64,000 nt of DNA from JACCTH01 sp963761985 (GCA_963761985.1 CAVXIT010000010.1:124001-188000); one strand, 5' to 3'. Counted from the first letter of the stretch, positions 8,824 through 17,843 are shown. The notes: a model not told the origin generated them from the sequence alone. Translations and numbers: made by a program.

Positions 8824-9657
8824 GTGACCAGGCTCATCCTGGTTTCGGGGAAAGGCGGGGTAGGGAAGTCGGCCATGGCCGCCAGCCTCGCTCTTGCTCA
8901 CCATCGAGCCGGCGCCCGGGTCCTTGCTATCGACGTCGCTGCCACCCAGGGCCTCGCGGCCCATCTCGGAGTCAGCTCTCTCGGGTTCAAAGCACAGATA
9001 ATCCGAACCGGGCTTTCGGCTCTTGCCGTCGACCGGTCCAAGGCACTCATCGAGTATCTGCAGGTCCAAGTCGGCATGCCCGGCCTAGCGACCCTGGGGC
9101 CGGCCGCAAGGTTCTTCGACGCTCTCGCCTCGACGGCCCCTGGTGTCCGAGAGGTCGTCACCTTGGGAAAAGTGGTGTGGGAGGTCAAGCAAGCGCAATA
9201 CGACGTGGTGGTCGCCGATTGCCCTCCTACGGGCCAGGTGACCGGACTGCTCGGCGCACCCGACACCATCGCCGCACTGGTGCCCGCCGGGCGGATTCGC
9301 AACCAGGCCGAGTGGATGTCAGAGATCCTGCGCTCCCCCGAGCGCTCGGAATTGGTTCTCGTGACACTCGCAGAAGAACTACCGACGATCGAGACCGAAG
9401 AGACCATGGCTTTGATCGACAAGTCGAACCTCATCGGATCGACGATGGTCGTAACCAATCGGGTCCTCAACCAGCTCCACACCAAAGCAGAAGGGACCGG
9501 CATGGTGGCGGAAGCGGCAGCCTTGCATCGTTCGCTTTTTCGTAGCCAGGAAGAATGGCTCGAGCGGCTTCCGCCCCGCAAGAAGTTTCCTTATCTGTTC
9601 GGGGTCTTTACCGAGAGTGAGATCGCGGCCCGGCTTTCCGATATGTGGGGCGAATGA
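8824..9657 (+). CDS. ArsA/GET3-family ATPase, first of a pair
   Basis: 277 residues, SIMIBI-class P-loop ATPase. Deviant Walker A GKGGVGKS (residues 8-15), and ADCPPTGQ is the switch II region. The usual switch I DPA(H/x) is replaced by DVAATQG, so the nucleotide site is atypical. It has no arsenite-binding cysteine set and no membrane-insert region that would make it a classical tail-anchor factor. It is the upstream member of a pair with an ATGA overlap. Mycobacteria carry a comparable adjacent pair (Rv3679-Rv3680), also near nth, so a heterodimer is likely by analogy. The start is GTG 8824. Role inferred only. Confidence 0.75.
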   Translation: MTRLILVSGKGGVGKSAMAASLALAHHRAGARVLAIDVAATQGLAAHLGVSSLGFKAQIIRTGLSALAVDRSKALIEYLQVQVGMPGLATLGPAARFFDALASTAPGVREVVTLGKVVWEVKQAQYDVVVADCPPTGQVTGLLGAPDTIAALVPAGRIRNQAEWMSEILRSPERSELVLVTLAEELPTIETEETMALIDKSNLIGSTMVVTNRVLNQLHTKAEGTGMVAEAAALHRSLFRSQEEWLERLPPRKKFPYLFGVFTESEIAARLSDMWGE

Positions 9658-10676
9658 TGGCCAAAGCAGTGATCGTGACCGGGGCCGGTGGAGTCGGCAA
9701 GACCACCGTGGCCGCGTCGCTGGCGGTGAGGGCGGCGGCCGAGGGCAAGGAAACTTTGGTGCTGACCGTCGATCCGGCGCGTCGCCTCGCCACCGCGTTG
9801 GGGGTAGAGCTGGGAGAACGGCCGGCCCGCCATCCGGAGCTGCCGAAGCTTTGGGGGGCGATGATCGACGGCGCGGCCTCTTGGGTCACGGTCGCCCGCC
9901 GTCACGCCGACCCGGCGGTCGCCGATCGGTTGGTCAACAACGAGTTCTTCGAAGCAGCAACGGTCCATTTCCCAGCGAGTCAGTCCTACGCCGCGGCCGA
10001 GGAGGCTTCCAACTACATCGATTCGCTGCGTTGGGACCTCGTGGTCATCGACACGCCGCCCGCTGCAGGCGGAATCGAGTTCTTCACGGCCCCGGCCCGG
10101 ATGGCGGATCTCGTCGGCGGGCGGTTGCTGCGGCTCCTCACCGGCGGCCGGATCCCGGGTCGAAACACTTTGTTCAACCGCGGGGCTCGTCCGTTGCTTC
10201 GATTCGCCGATCAGCTCCTCGGTGCCGACCTGCTGGAAAGGGTTGCTCTCTTCTTGATGGATCTCCGCAGCACCTACGACGGCGTGGCAAAGCAATCGAA
10301 GCTGATCGAGTCGCATTTCCGCAAGGCGGCGACTTTGGTGGTCACGACCGCCGACCCCGCACCGGTGGCGGAGGCGGCACGCTTCTTCGGCGAGCTGCCG
10401 GAGGTAGCAGCTCCTCCGGTTGCCGTCGTTTTCAATCGCACCCTGCCCGCATCCTGGGCCCGGGCCGAGGTGCCAACCCGCACCTCGCTCGAACTGGCCG
10501 AAAACCTCCAACGTTGGGGCGCAGAGTCGCTCCGCCAGCGAGACGCTCGGGCGGGCTTCACCGCCCGCTTTGAGGCGCCCCTTTGCACGATTCCCTGGCT
10601 GGCGGAGGCACCCACCGACCTCGCCGGCCTGCGCTCCATCGTCGACCTCGCCGAAGGCATGCCGTCACTCTGGTAG
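9654..10676 (+). CDS. ArsA/GET3-family ATPase, second of a pair
   Basis: About 340 residues. Walker A GAGGVGKTT near residue 9-17, switch I VDPARRLATALG, switch II VIDTPPAAGG. Compared with its upstream partner, its switch I is canonical (DPA), so it may be the catalytically more standard subunit. The start is ATG 9654 or 9657: ATGATGG overlaps the TGA of the first ATPase, giving coupled translation and equal stoichiometry. Likely partner of the preceding gene, by analogy with the mycobacterial Rv3679-Rv3680 pair. Not an arsenic-resistance gene: no arsB or arsR lies nearby. Confidence 0.77.
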   Translation: MMAKAVIVTGAGGVGKTTVAASLAVRAAAEGKETLVLTVDPARRLATALGVELGERPARHPELPKLWGAMIDGAASWVTVARRHADPAVADRLVNNEFFEAATVHFPASQSYAAAEEASNYIDSLRWDLVVIDTPPAAGGIEFFTAPARMADLVGGRLLRLLTGGRIPGRNTLFNRGARPLLRFADQLLGADLLERVALFLMDLRSTYDGVAKQSKLIESHFRKAATLVVTTADPAPVAEAARFFGELPEVAAPPVAVVFNRTLPASWARAEVPTRTSLELAENLQRWGAESLRQRDARAGFTARFEAPLCTIPWLAEAPTDLAGLRSIVDLAEGMPSLW

Positions 10677-10694
10677 CCGACGTAACCTCTTGGG

Positions 10695-11504
10695 GTGGCC
10701 AGTGCTGCGTTCTTTGACCTCGACCGCACCCTGATCTCAGGGGCGTCGGTCTTTCCGTTCGCGGTCGAGGCGTGGCGAGTCGGGCTGATCAAGAACTCCG
10801 ACATCACCAGATTTGCCGCCGGGGCTCTGGCGTTTCTGGCCTTTGGGGACAAGGGCGACAAGTCGGAAGGCACCCGGGCCGCGATCCTCGGCCACGTCGA
10901 TGGAGTTTCGGTCGAGCTCATCGACGAGGTGGCCGAACGGATTCTCCCCCGGCTCACCGACCGGGTTCGACCCGAGTCCACCAAATTGCTGCAGATGCAC
11001 AACGACGCCGGACGGGAGACATGGATTGTCTCCGCCTCGCCCTATGGCATCGTCGCTCCACTCGCCGAAACGCTGGGGATGACTGGTGCGATCGCAACCA
11101 AAGGCAAGGTGTTCGAGGGCCACTACACCGCCGAGCTGGACGGACCTTTTGTATATGGCGCAGGCAAGGCGGAAGCAATTGAGAACCTCGCCCGCGAGCG
11201 GGGCTACGACCTCGCAGCGTCCTACGCCTATTCGGATTCGATTTCCGATCTGCCGATGCTCGAGCTGGTCGGCCATCCGGTGGCGGTGAACCCAGATAGC
11301 CGGCTCGAGAACGTCGCTCACGACCGCGGCTGGCCGGTGGTGATCTTCGCTCGCAAGACCAAGCGGGCGATGGCATTCGGACTGGGCACCACGGTCGCCG
11401 CCGGCGCTGCGGCCGGAACCTATGTGCTCGGCCGCCGCCACGGCAAGATCGTCGAGCGATCCCGGCTGACTAGATCACGGCTCCGGGGCCGAGCAGCTCT
11501 TTGA
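10695..11504 (+). CDS. HAD-superfamily hydrolase, subfamily IB (SerB-like phosphatase)
   Basis: 269 residues. HAD motif I FFDLDRTL (6-13) with the nucleophile and acid aspartates, motif II SAS (113-115), a lysine in GKAEAI (about 158), and motif III/IV YSDSISDLPML (179-189). This is the IB pattern of phosphoserine phosphatase-like enzymes in actinobacteria. A hydrophobic segment near residues 227-248 (FGLGTTVAAGAAAGTYVLG) and a basic tail suggest a C-terminal membrane anchor, as in the 'SerB1/PlsC-associated' relatives. The GTG start is 6 nt after TAACCT. Its 3' end overlaps the convergent dnaE by 35 bp. The substrate is not identifiable. Confidence 0.82.
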   Translation: MASAAFFDLDRTLISGASVFPFAVEAWRVGLIKNSDITRFAAGALAFLAFGDKGDKSEGTRAAILGHVDGVSVELIDEVAERILPRLTDRVRPESTKLLQMHNDAGRETWIVSASPYGIVAPLAETLGMTGAIATKGKVFEGHYTAELDGPFVYGAGKAEAIENLARERGYDLAASYAYSDSISDLPMLELVGHPVAVNPDSRLENVAHDRGWPVVIFARKTKRAMAFGLGTTVAAGAAAGTYVLGRRHGKIVERSRLTRSRLRGRAAL

Positions 11505-14500
11505 GTTCGGCATAGAAGGTTGAGTTCGGGCTGACCCGGTGACCGTCGTCGAAGCGCAGCACCTTGTGGGTGTCGCCCGACTCCAAATGCAGCATCACCG
11601 CCGATGGCCCGGGATGGCTTTGGATGATTGACTTGAGCTGGCCGACGAGCCGGGTCGACACCGCCCGCGCCGCGATCTTGAGGCGAACAGTTGCGTCCGA
11701 TCGGACCTTCACCTCCCGAATTGACCTGGCTCTCAGTTTGACCTCGTCGCCCCGCTGGTCGAGCGTGCCTTCGACCAGGATCATGGCGTCGGGGTTGACC
11801 AACTGCCCGAACTCCTCGACGATCTTGGGAAACGCCATGACCTCGATGGATGAATCGAGATCTTCGAGCTGAAAGAAGAGGATGAGCTCGTTGTTGCGGG
11901 TGAACCGACGAGAGATCGATCCGACGAGTCCGCCGATCGTTACCTGAGATCGGTCCGCGAGCTCGCTCAATGAATTGATCGGGCTCGCTTCGGCGGCGAG
12001 CGCGGAGCCCACCATCAGCAACGGGTGATCGGAGACGTATAGCCCGAGCATCTCCTTCTCGAAGGCGAGCTTCACCTTCGGCGACCACTCATCGCCGCCC
12101 AGTTCGACCGGGACCGGGGAGACTTCGGCTACATCAGCACCGAATAGCGAGAACTGGCCGAGGTCCTCGTTCCGACGACGTTCGATGGTTCCTTCGAGGA
12201 TCTCCTCATAGGCAAGGAAGAGGCTCTTGCGAGTGTGTCCGATTCCGTCGAACGCGCCGGACTTGACCAGCGATTCGACAGTCCGTTTATTCAGCGCGAG
12301 AACGTCGACCCGATTGGCGAAGTCGGCGAAGTCAACGAAAGGTGCCTCGCGGCGAGCGGCGATGATCTTTTCGACTACGCCCTCACCGACGTTGCGAACC
12401 GCCGAAAGGCCGAAGCGAATCTTTCCCTCGCGGACGATGAAGTCGACGTCAGATTCGTTGACGTCGGGCACGAGCACGTCGATGCCTTGATTGCGGCACT
12501 CGGCGAGGTAGATCGCCGTTCGCTCCTTGTCTCTTTTGGTGGCGGTGAGCAGAGCAGCGAGATACTCGGGGGCGTAGTGCGCTTTGAGCCATGCGGTCTG
12601 ATAGGCAACAACTGCGTAACACGCCGCGTGCGCCTTGTTGAAGCCATAACCGGCAAACGGCTCGATGGCATCGAATATCCCGGCGCCGACTTCCCGGGCG
12701 TAGCCCTGGTCGATGCAACCGGCGATGAACTTGGCACGGTGAGCCGCCATCTTCGCCTTCACCTTTTTGCCCATCGCGCTGCGCAATTCGTCGGCCTCGG
12801 CCATCGTGTAACCGGCCATCGCCTGAGCAGCCTGCATGACCTGCTCTTGATAAACCATGATCCCGTAGGTGTCGCGCAAGAACGGTTCGAGGGCGTCATG
12901 GGGATACGCGACCGGCTCACGGTCGTTCTTGCGCTCGGCGTAGGCGGTGTGCATGTTGGCCGCTAGGGGCCCCGGGCGATACAGGGAGATCAACGCAACG
13001 ATGTCTTCGAAACGGTCGGGTGCCAGCGTGCGGACCAGGCTCCGGAGGCCTCCACCTTCGAGCTGGAAGACCCCGACTGTGTCGCCTCGTCGCAATAGCT
13101 CGAACACCGCAGGGTCGTCGAAACCCTGCTGATCGATATCGACCTCGATCCCCAAGCCATCGCGGATCAACTCCAAAGTCCGTTCGATGATGGAAAGGTT
13201 GCGCAGGCCGAGGAAGTCCATCTTCAGCAGGCCAAGGGCAGCGATCCCCCTCATCTCATACTGGGTCACGACCTCGGCGTCGTCGCCTTTGCGCTGCACC
13301 GGCACCAACTCGGTGAGCGGAGCCGGCGTGATGACCACTGCCGCGGCGTGGATCGAATCCTGACGGCGCAGGTTCTCGAGACCGCGGGCCATGTCGATTA
13401 CTTCGCGCGCGCCCTGATCGGTCGCATAGATCGAACGCAGCTCGGCGGCTTTGTCGTGATGATCCCGGTCTTCGCGGGAGGCGTCGCTGGCCAGGGGATC
13501 GAGAATCAATTTCAGCCCGGCTTCACGCCCCAGGATTGGTGGTGGCATCGCCTTGGCGAGACGATCACCAACCGAATATGGATGTCCCAACACCCGGGCG
13601 GAATCGCGCAGCGCCTGTTTGCCCTTGATCGTCGAGAAGGTGACAACCTGCGCGACATGATCGGAGCCATATTTCTCAGCCGCGTAACGGATGACGTCGG
13701 CGCGGTAGCGCTCGTCGAAATCCATGTCGATGTCAGGCATCTCCCGCCGCCCCGGATTGAGGAAACGTTCGAAGATGAGGCCATACTCGATCGGGTCGAG
13801 ATCGGTGATTCGGAGTGAGTACGCGACGATCGAGCCGGCCGCACTGCCCCGTCCCGGGCCGACCCTGATCTTGCGCTCGCGGGCAAAGCGGATCAGGTCC
13901 CAGACGATCAGAAAGTAGGCGGGGAAACCCATTTCGTTGATCACCGCTAGCTCGCTGGCAATGCGCTCGACTGCCTCGGTGGGAAGGGGGTCGCCGTAGC
14001 GCTCCCGAGCTCCCCGCTGCACCAGATGCTCGAGGTAGCTCGCTTCGGAGTAACCCTCCGGGACTGGAAAGCGCGGCAGGAGGAACGACCCGAACTCGAG
14101 TTTCACCTCGGCCCGTTCGGCGACGGCCAAGGTGTTGTCACAAGCATCCGGATAAACGTCCCCCGGGAAGAGAGCGCGCATCTCTGCGGCCGATTTGAGA
14201 TAGAACTCCTGGGCATCGAACTTGAACCGGTTGACCTCGTCTCGATTGGCTCCGGTTTGGATGCAGAGAAGAACGTCGTGCGCGTCGGCTTCGCTTCGCC
14301 GGGTGTAGTGGGCGTCGTTGGTGGCTAGCAACGGAGCGCCGATTTGCCGGCCGATCTCGAGCAGGTCGGGGGTGACCAGCTTCTGGGCCTCGAGCCCGTG
14401 ATCCATCACCTCGATGAAGAAGTTCTCCTGACCGAAGATGTCCTGGTATTGGGCGGCGGCTTTCAATGCCGCGTCGAAGTCGCGGATCGTGCGACGTCCG

Positions 14501-14964
14501 CCTTCCTCCCGACTGGCGTCGGGTGCGAGGTGGCGGGCCACCGGGCCGCTGAGACATCCGGAGGTAGCAACGATCCCGTCGGAGTGCCGGGCGAGGAGAT
14601 CGACGTCCATCCGTGGCTTGTAGTAGTAACCCTCGAGATACGCGAGCGAGGACAGCTTCATCAGGTTGTGATAACCCACCTGGCTTGTGGCCAGGAGCGT
14701 CATGTGCATCCTCTGGTTTTCTGAAGCTCGGGGCCGATCGAAGCGCGAACCCTCGACCACGTAGGCCTCGATGCCGATGATCGGTTTGATGCCTACCGCC
14801 TGCGCCGCCTGATAGAAGTCGACCACGCCGTACATCACCCCGTGATCGGTGATCGCCACGGCTGGTTGCCCATCGGCGGCGGCCGCCTCGACTACCTCAT
14901 TGATCCGGGCCGCACCGTCGAGCATGGAGTACTCGGTGTGGAGGTGCAGATGGGCGAATGACAA
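11470..14964 (-). CDS. dnaE: DNA polymerase III alpha subunit
   Basis: Replicative polymerase, about 1164 residues. The PHP domain comes first (FAHLHLHTEYSMLDG, ITDHGVMYG), keeping the metal-binding histidines, so a proofreading PHP is plausible. The polymerase core has GRGSAAGSIVAY and the catalytic PDIDMDF. Tandem helix-hairpin-helix and an OB-fold (GGLVGSISRRFTRNNE) follow. The length and single-PHP layout match actinobacterial DnaE1. I prefer TTG at 14962-14964 to the longest open start at 15021, because it gives the standard 'MSFAHLHLHTEYS' N terminus, sits 9 nt after TTTAAA, and avoids a repeat-derived stretch. No epsilon-type exonuclease domain is fused. Confidence 0.95.
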   Translation of the reverse strand: MSFAHLHLHTEYSMLDGAARINEVVEAAAADGQPAVAITDHGVMYGVVDFYQAAQAVGIKPIIGIEAYVVEGSRFDRPRASENQRMHMTLLATSQVGYHNLMKLSSLAYLEGYYYKPRMDVDLLARHSDGIVATSGCLSGPVARHLAPDASREEGGRRTIRDFDAALKAAAQYQDIFGQENFFIEVMDHGLEAQKLVTPDLLEIGRQIGAPLLATNDAHYTRRSEADAHDVLLCIQTGANRDEVNRFKFDAQEFYLKSAAEMRALFPGDVYPDACDNTLAVAERAEVKLEFGSFLLPRFPVPEGYSEASYLEHLVQRGARERYGDPLPTEAVERIASELAVINEMGFPAYFLIVWDLIRFARERKIRVGPGRGSAAGSIVAYSLRITDLDPIEYGLIFERFLNPGRREMPDIDMDFDERYRADVIRYAAEKYGSDHVAQVVTFSTIKGKQALRDSARVLGHPYSVGDRLAKAMPPPILGREAGLKLILDPLASDASREDRDHHDKAAELRSIYATDQGAREVIDMARGLENLRRQDSIHAAAVVITPAPLTELVPVQRKGDDAEVVTQYEMRGIAALGLLKMDFLGLRNLSIIERTLELIRDGLGIEVDIDQQGFDDPAVFELLRRGDTVGVFQLEGGGLRSLVRTLAPDRFEDIVALISLYRPGPLAANMHTAYAERKNDREPVAYPHDALEPFLRDTYGIMVYQEQVMQAAQAMAGYTMAEADELRSAMGKKVKAKMAAHRAKFIAGCIDQGYAREVGAGIFDAIEPFAGYGFNKAHAACYAVVAYQTAWLKAHYAPEYLAALLTATKRDKERTAIYLAECRNQGIDVLVPDVNESDVDFIVREGKIRFGLSAVRNVGEGVVEKIIAARREAPFVDFADFANRVDVLALNKRTVESLVKSGAFDGIGHTRKSLFLAYEEILEGTIERRRNEDLGQFSLFGADVAEVSPVPVELGGDEWSPKVKLAFEKEMLGLYVSDHPLLMVGSALAAEASPINSLSELADRSQVTIGGLVGSISRRFTRNNELILFFQLEDLDSSIEVMAFPKIVEEFGQLVNPDAMILVEGTLDQRGDEVKLRARSIREVKVRSDATVRLKIAARAVSTRLVGQLKSIIQSHPGPSAVMLHLESGDTHKVLRFDDGHRVSPNSTFYAELKELLGPGAVI

Positions 14965-14973
14965 CCGATGTGA

Positions 14974-14979
14974 TTTAAA
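14974..14979 (-). promoter_or_regulatory. putative -10 element upstream of dnaE
   Basis: AT-rich TTTAAA on the minus strand, 9 nt before the TTG at 14962-14964. It fits the leaderless spacing seen elsewhere, though the hexamer deviates from TAnnnT. Confidence 0.35.
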
Positions 14980-15002
14980 CAGAGGTTCGCCCGGGCGCAG
15001 TG

Positions 15003-15075
15003 ACTCAAGACAAAAGATCAAGAGACAAAAGACAAGTCGATCGGTCTTTTGTCTTTTGTCTTCGGTCTTTTGTCT
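15003..15075. repeat. GTCTTTTGTC/GACAAAAGAC repeat with hairpin potential
   Basis: GACAAAAGAC at 15024-15033 faces GTCTTTTGTC at 15044-15053 across a 10-nt loop, and two more GTCTTTTGTC copies follow at 15051-15060 and 15065-15074. On the minus strand this covers the last codons of the rhomboid gene and the space before dnaE. It may act as a terminator for the rluD-rhomboid transcript. Similar AGAC/GTCT-rich tracts occur at 53358-53400 and 59091-59155. Confidence 0.6.
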
Positions 15076-15905
15076 AGAAGAGCACGGAGAACACCGCCGC
15101 CACAGCTACCGCCACCGGAGCTATCCAATAGACCCGAGAGGGGGCCGGCGGCCCAAAGCTCGCTGATCAGGATGCCAGCGACCAGGCCCCCGAGATGGCC
15201 CTGCCAGGAAATCCCTGGGAGGATGAAGGGCAAGGCGATGTTGAGAGCCAGCGAGATCCAGAGGCTCGAGAGCAGGCTCCGGCCGAATGCCGTCTCTCGC
15301 TGGCGATAGGCAGAGTCGAGCCACAAGCCGAAGAGGCCAAAGATCGCCCCGGAGGCACCCACGAGAATGTCGCGTTCATCTCCGAAGTGATAGGCGAAGG
15401 CTCCCCCCGCCGCAGCGGCCGCCAGGTACAGACCCAAAAAATTGAGCTTCCCGTAGCGCACTTCGACCGCAGGCCCGAGCTGATAGAGGGCGTACATGTT
15501 GAAGGCGATGTGGGCTGCCGATCCGTGGAGAAAGATGGGGGTGAAGATCCGCCACCATTCCCCTCGGGTGATAAGAAAGTTCGCCTGGGCGAAAGTCTCG
15601 AACAGCGTGTCATCAAGATCGCCCGACACCCGCGCCAGAACAAAGGCGACGACGGTGACAACGATGACCGAGAATGTGACCGGCGCGGCCCTGCGCAAAC
15701 GCGTTGCGCCCGAGCCCCGGGTTGGGATCACCTTCTGCCCTCCCCTCTCTTGTGCACATTCGGGGCAGAATTGGCCGACCGTCCCCTCGATCGAACAAGA
15801 AGCGCAGATAGGGCGCTCGCAGTTGGAACACCGTAAGCCCGTGGGACGATCCGGATGCCGGTAACAGACCGATGTGCCTGCTTCCGGTGCAATTGGTTCT
15901 GTCAT
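15018..15905 (-). CDS. rhomboid-family intramembrane serine protease with N-terminal zinc finger
   Basis: 295 residues. The N terminus carries a B-box-like cysteine/histidine cluster (C14, H17, C26, C29, C34, C37, C47, C50). About six helices follow. The catalytic serine is in GASGAIFG (S185) and the catalytic histidine in WQGHLGG (H237); HGSAAHIAFNMYAL carries the family's HxxxN element. Cleaves substrates within the membrane; targets unknown. The final 16 or so residues (KRPKTKDKRPIDLSFVS) are encoded by the GACAAAAGAC repeat, so the native C terminus may have been replaced or extended by repeat sequence. The ATG at 15903-15905 is 13 nt after the rluD stop. Confidence 0.88.
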   Translation of the reverse strand: MTEPIAPEAGTSVCYRHPDRPTGLRCSNCERPICASCSIEGTVGQFCPECAQERGGQKVIPTRGSGATRLRRAAPVTFSVIVVTVVAFVLARVSGDLDDTLFETFAQANFLITRGEWWRIFTPIFLHGSAAHIAFNMYALYQLGPAVEVRYGKLNFLGLYLAAAAAGGAFAYHFGDERDILVGASGAIFGLFGLWLDSAYRQRETAFGRSLLSSLWISLALNIALPFILPGISWQGHLGGLVAGILISELWAAGPLSGLLDSSGGGSCGGGVLRALLDKRPKTKDKRPIDLSFVS

Positions 15906-15918
15906 TTTGGGGGCTCGG

Positions 15919-16824
15919 TCATATTGGAAAGCTACCCAGTCGGCGGAGAAAGTCGGCTAGCTCGGCTGGGAGTGGCGACGCGAACGAATGGCTTTCTCGC
16001 GTCGTTGGATGAACGAGGTCGAGCTTGGCCGCATGGAGAAACATTCTCCGCAGCGGGATTGCGCTCTGCTGACGGGAATAGGTGCGGTCGCCAACCACGG
16101 GATGCTCGATCGCGGCGAGGTGTACCCGGATTTGATGGGTTCGACCCGTTTCGAGCGTCAACTCGAGAAGGCTCAGATCGTCGACAGTCCCCAACAGCCG
16201 GTAGTGGGTCCGGGCCGGGCGGCCGTCACTGGTAACCCGTTTTCTCGTCGGGTGCAACGGATCCCGGCCAATCGGGGCGTCGATTGTCCCGGTCGCCATC
16301 TCCATGGCGCCATGCACCAACGCCAGGTAGCGCCGATGAATCCGCCGCGCGGCGAGATCGGCGACCAGGCGTTCGTAGCTTTCGTTCGTGCGGGCGACCA
16401 GGAGCAGGCCCGACGTTTCCTTGTCGAGACGATGGACGAGACCCCAACGGTCGGATTGGCCGACCCCTTCGAGCTCCGGGTAGCGCTCGAGCAGGCCGGC
16501 GACGAGGGTGCCGCGGCTTTGACCCGCTCCCGGGTGAACGACGATGCCGGCGGGCTTGTCGATCACGATCAGATCGTTGTCTTCGTGGATCACCCCGAAG
16601 GAAACAACCTCGGGGGCGACAGTTTCGGCCGATTCCGGTGGGGAAAAGGCCACTACACCCCCGGCCAGGCGCTCATTCGCCGCCACTCGGCGGCCGTCGA
16701 CCAAAACACCGGGGTCGGAATCGAACAGGGCCCGGGCCGCGCTGCGCGACACGCCTGCCAGCTGAGCCACGATCTTGTCGGCCCGCTCTCCCTCCAGGCC
16801 CGACGGAATCGAACCCTCCTGCAC
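15919..16824 (-). CDS. rluD: RluA-family 23S rRNA pseudouridine synthase (RluD type)
   Basis: 301 residues. An S4-like RNA-binding region (about 10-60) precedes the synthase domain, whose HRLDKETSGL motif (131-140) has the catalytic aspartate D134. DKPAGIVVHPG and GRTHQIRVHLA are further family motifs. The combination of S4 domain and RLDKxTSG fits RluD, which modifies helix 69 of 23S rRNA. RluC is possible. GTG start at 16822-16824, directly downstream of lspA, as in many bacteria. Confidence 0.88.
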   Translation of the reverse strand: MQEGSIPSGLEGERADKIVAQLAGVSRSAARALFDSDPGVLVDGRRVAANERLAGGVVAFSPPESAETVAPEVVSFGVIHEDNDLIVIDKPAGIVVHPGAGQSRGTLVAGLLERYPELEGVGQSDRWGLVHRLDKETSGLLLVARTNESYERLVADLAARRIHRRYLALVHGAMEMATGTIDAPIGRDPLHPTRKRVTSDGRPARTHYRLLGTVDDLSLLELTLETGRTHQIRVHLAAIEHPVVGDRTYSRQQSAIPLRRMFLHAAKLDLVHPTTRESHSFASPLPAELADFLRRLGSFPI

Positions 16825-16840
16825 CTCTATTTACCCATTG

Positions 16841-17368
16841 TCATTTACTCTGGCGCAATGAACCGAGGAGAAGCACGACGATGGCGATGCTGACCCCGGA
16901 GTCGGCGATGTTGAAGGTCGGCCAATAGGGAACCTGGATCCAGTCGATGACCTTGCCGTCGAGAAACCCCGGACCGCGAAAGATGCGATCGCTGAGGTTG
17001 CCCAGCGCCCCGCCGATCACCATCCCGAAGGCGATGACCTCGTAGAAGGGATGGGGCTTCGTGAGCGCGTAGGCGATCACCCCGACCGCGACCACGGCTG
17101 CAATACCGAAGAACCGTCCCGCGTCCTGGAAGAGCGAAAACGCCGCTCCCGAGTTCTCACCGAACCGAAATACGAGGAATTCGCCCAGGATGCGCCGGGG
17201 TCCATCGGCGAAGTTCGCCTCGGCCCAGCGTTTGGTCACCTGATCTGTGACGAGGATCGCCGCGGCCAGCGTGTAAGCAATCGCAGCGTTACGAGCCGGG
17301 GCTAGCCGCGGAACTGGCTTCGATTCGGAGGTCGGCGCCGTCAAGTGCGCCGGGCGCAGGACACGCAT
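16841..17368 (-). CDS. lspA: prolipoprotein signal peptidase II
   Basis: Aspartic intramembrane protease that removes signal peptides from diacylglyceryl-modified prolipoproteins. 175 residues and four helices. GNLSDR (123-128) and FNIADS (152-157) carry the catalytic aspartates D127 and D156; KVIDWI (139-144) is the other conserved block. A hydrophilic N-terminal extension of about 25 residues precedes helix 1. The ATG at 17366-17368 overlaps the upstream DksA-type gene by 28 bp. At least one likely client, the VanY-like lipoprotein, is encoded at 59156-60070. Confidence 0.93.
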   Translation of the reverse strand: MRVLRPAHLTAPTSESKPVPRLAPARNAAIAYTLAAAILVTDQVTKRWAEANFADGPRRILGEFLVFRFGENSGAAFSLFQDAGRFFGIAAVVAVGVIAYALTKPHPFYEVIAFGMVIGGALGNLSDRIFRGPGFLDGKVIDWIQVPYWPTFNIADSGVSIAIVVLLLGSLRQSK

Positions 17369-17712
17369 TCGGTGGCGTAAGGCAGCACCTCGAGGCGCGC
17401 CACGGGGATCTGGGTGCCACAGCTCTCACAGATCCCATACGTTCCGTCATCGACCCGGGCCAGGGCCCGCTCCACTTTGCGGAGCAGATCGACCGTGTTT
17501 TGGCCGAGGGAGAGCTCCTTTTCGAATTCGAAGTTCATCGAGCCCGCTTCGGCGCTGCCCGGGTCCGGACTGCGTTCGGCCGATGTTTCGGTCTGACGGG
17601 CTTCCTCGAGCTCGCGCACATGGTCGGCGATCATTTGCTCGAGTCGCACTCTTTCTGACTCGAGTTGGGCCCGAAACTTCTTCAGGGTGTTAGCGGCAAG
17701 TTTTCTAGCCAT
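17341..17712 (-). CDS. DksA/TraR-type C4 zinc finger protein
   Basis: 123 residues. N-terminal coiled coil (about 8-45), acidic linker, then C95-x2-C98 ... C116-x2-C119 with GTYGICESCG, the signature of the DksA/TraR family. Members bind RNA polymerase through the secondary channel or act as small regulators; the proximity to lspA and ileS is a common actinobacterial arrangement. It lacks the DksA DxxDxA tip sequence, so a ppGpp-linked role cannot be assumed. Its promoter region faces ileS divergently (17713-17843). Confidence 0.85.
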   Translation of the reverse strand: MARKLAANTLKKFRAQLESERVRLEQMIADHVRELEEARQTETSAERSPDPGSAEAGSMNFEFEKELSLGQNTVDLLRKVERALARVDDGTYGICESCGTQIPVARLEVLPYATECVSCARRT

Positions 17713-17826
17713 TCCTACGACCCCGCGCTGGGGCGGCGGAACGATAGTGACTGTGCCGAACTATCAATTGGTACCCGCAATTTGGACTGGGCTATCTGGA
17801 CAAGCTGAGCCTCGTGGCCCATTCCC

Positions 17827-17832
17827 TAAAAT
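17827..17832 (+). promoter_or_regulatory. putative -10 element of ileS
   Basis: TAAAAT, 11 nt before ATG 17844. CTGAGC about 16 nt upstream is a weak -35 candidate. Because the hexamer lies inside the longer open frame (from GTG 17814), it argues for ATG 17844 as the true start. Confidence 0.5.
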
Positions 17833-17843
17833 CGGCTCAATCC

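Noticed and set aside
9617..10573. Second plus-strand frame within the ArsA pair
   Set aside because: Arginine/glycine-rich shadow; the true gene in the other frame has all P-loop motifs.
8824..10676. Arsenic resistance operon from ArsA homology
   Set aside because: No arsB, arsR, arsC or acr3 nearby and no arsenite-binding cysteine triad in the ATPases.
17713..17830. T-box leader upstream of ileS (TTGGTACCCGC resembles the T-box)
   Set aside because: The gap is only about 130 bp, lacks a specifier stem and antiterminator fold, and the TGGTACC word alone is not the T-box consensus.
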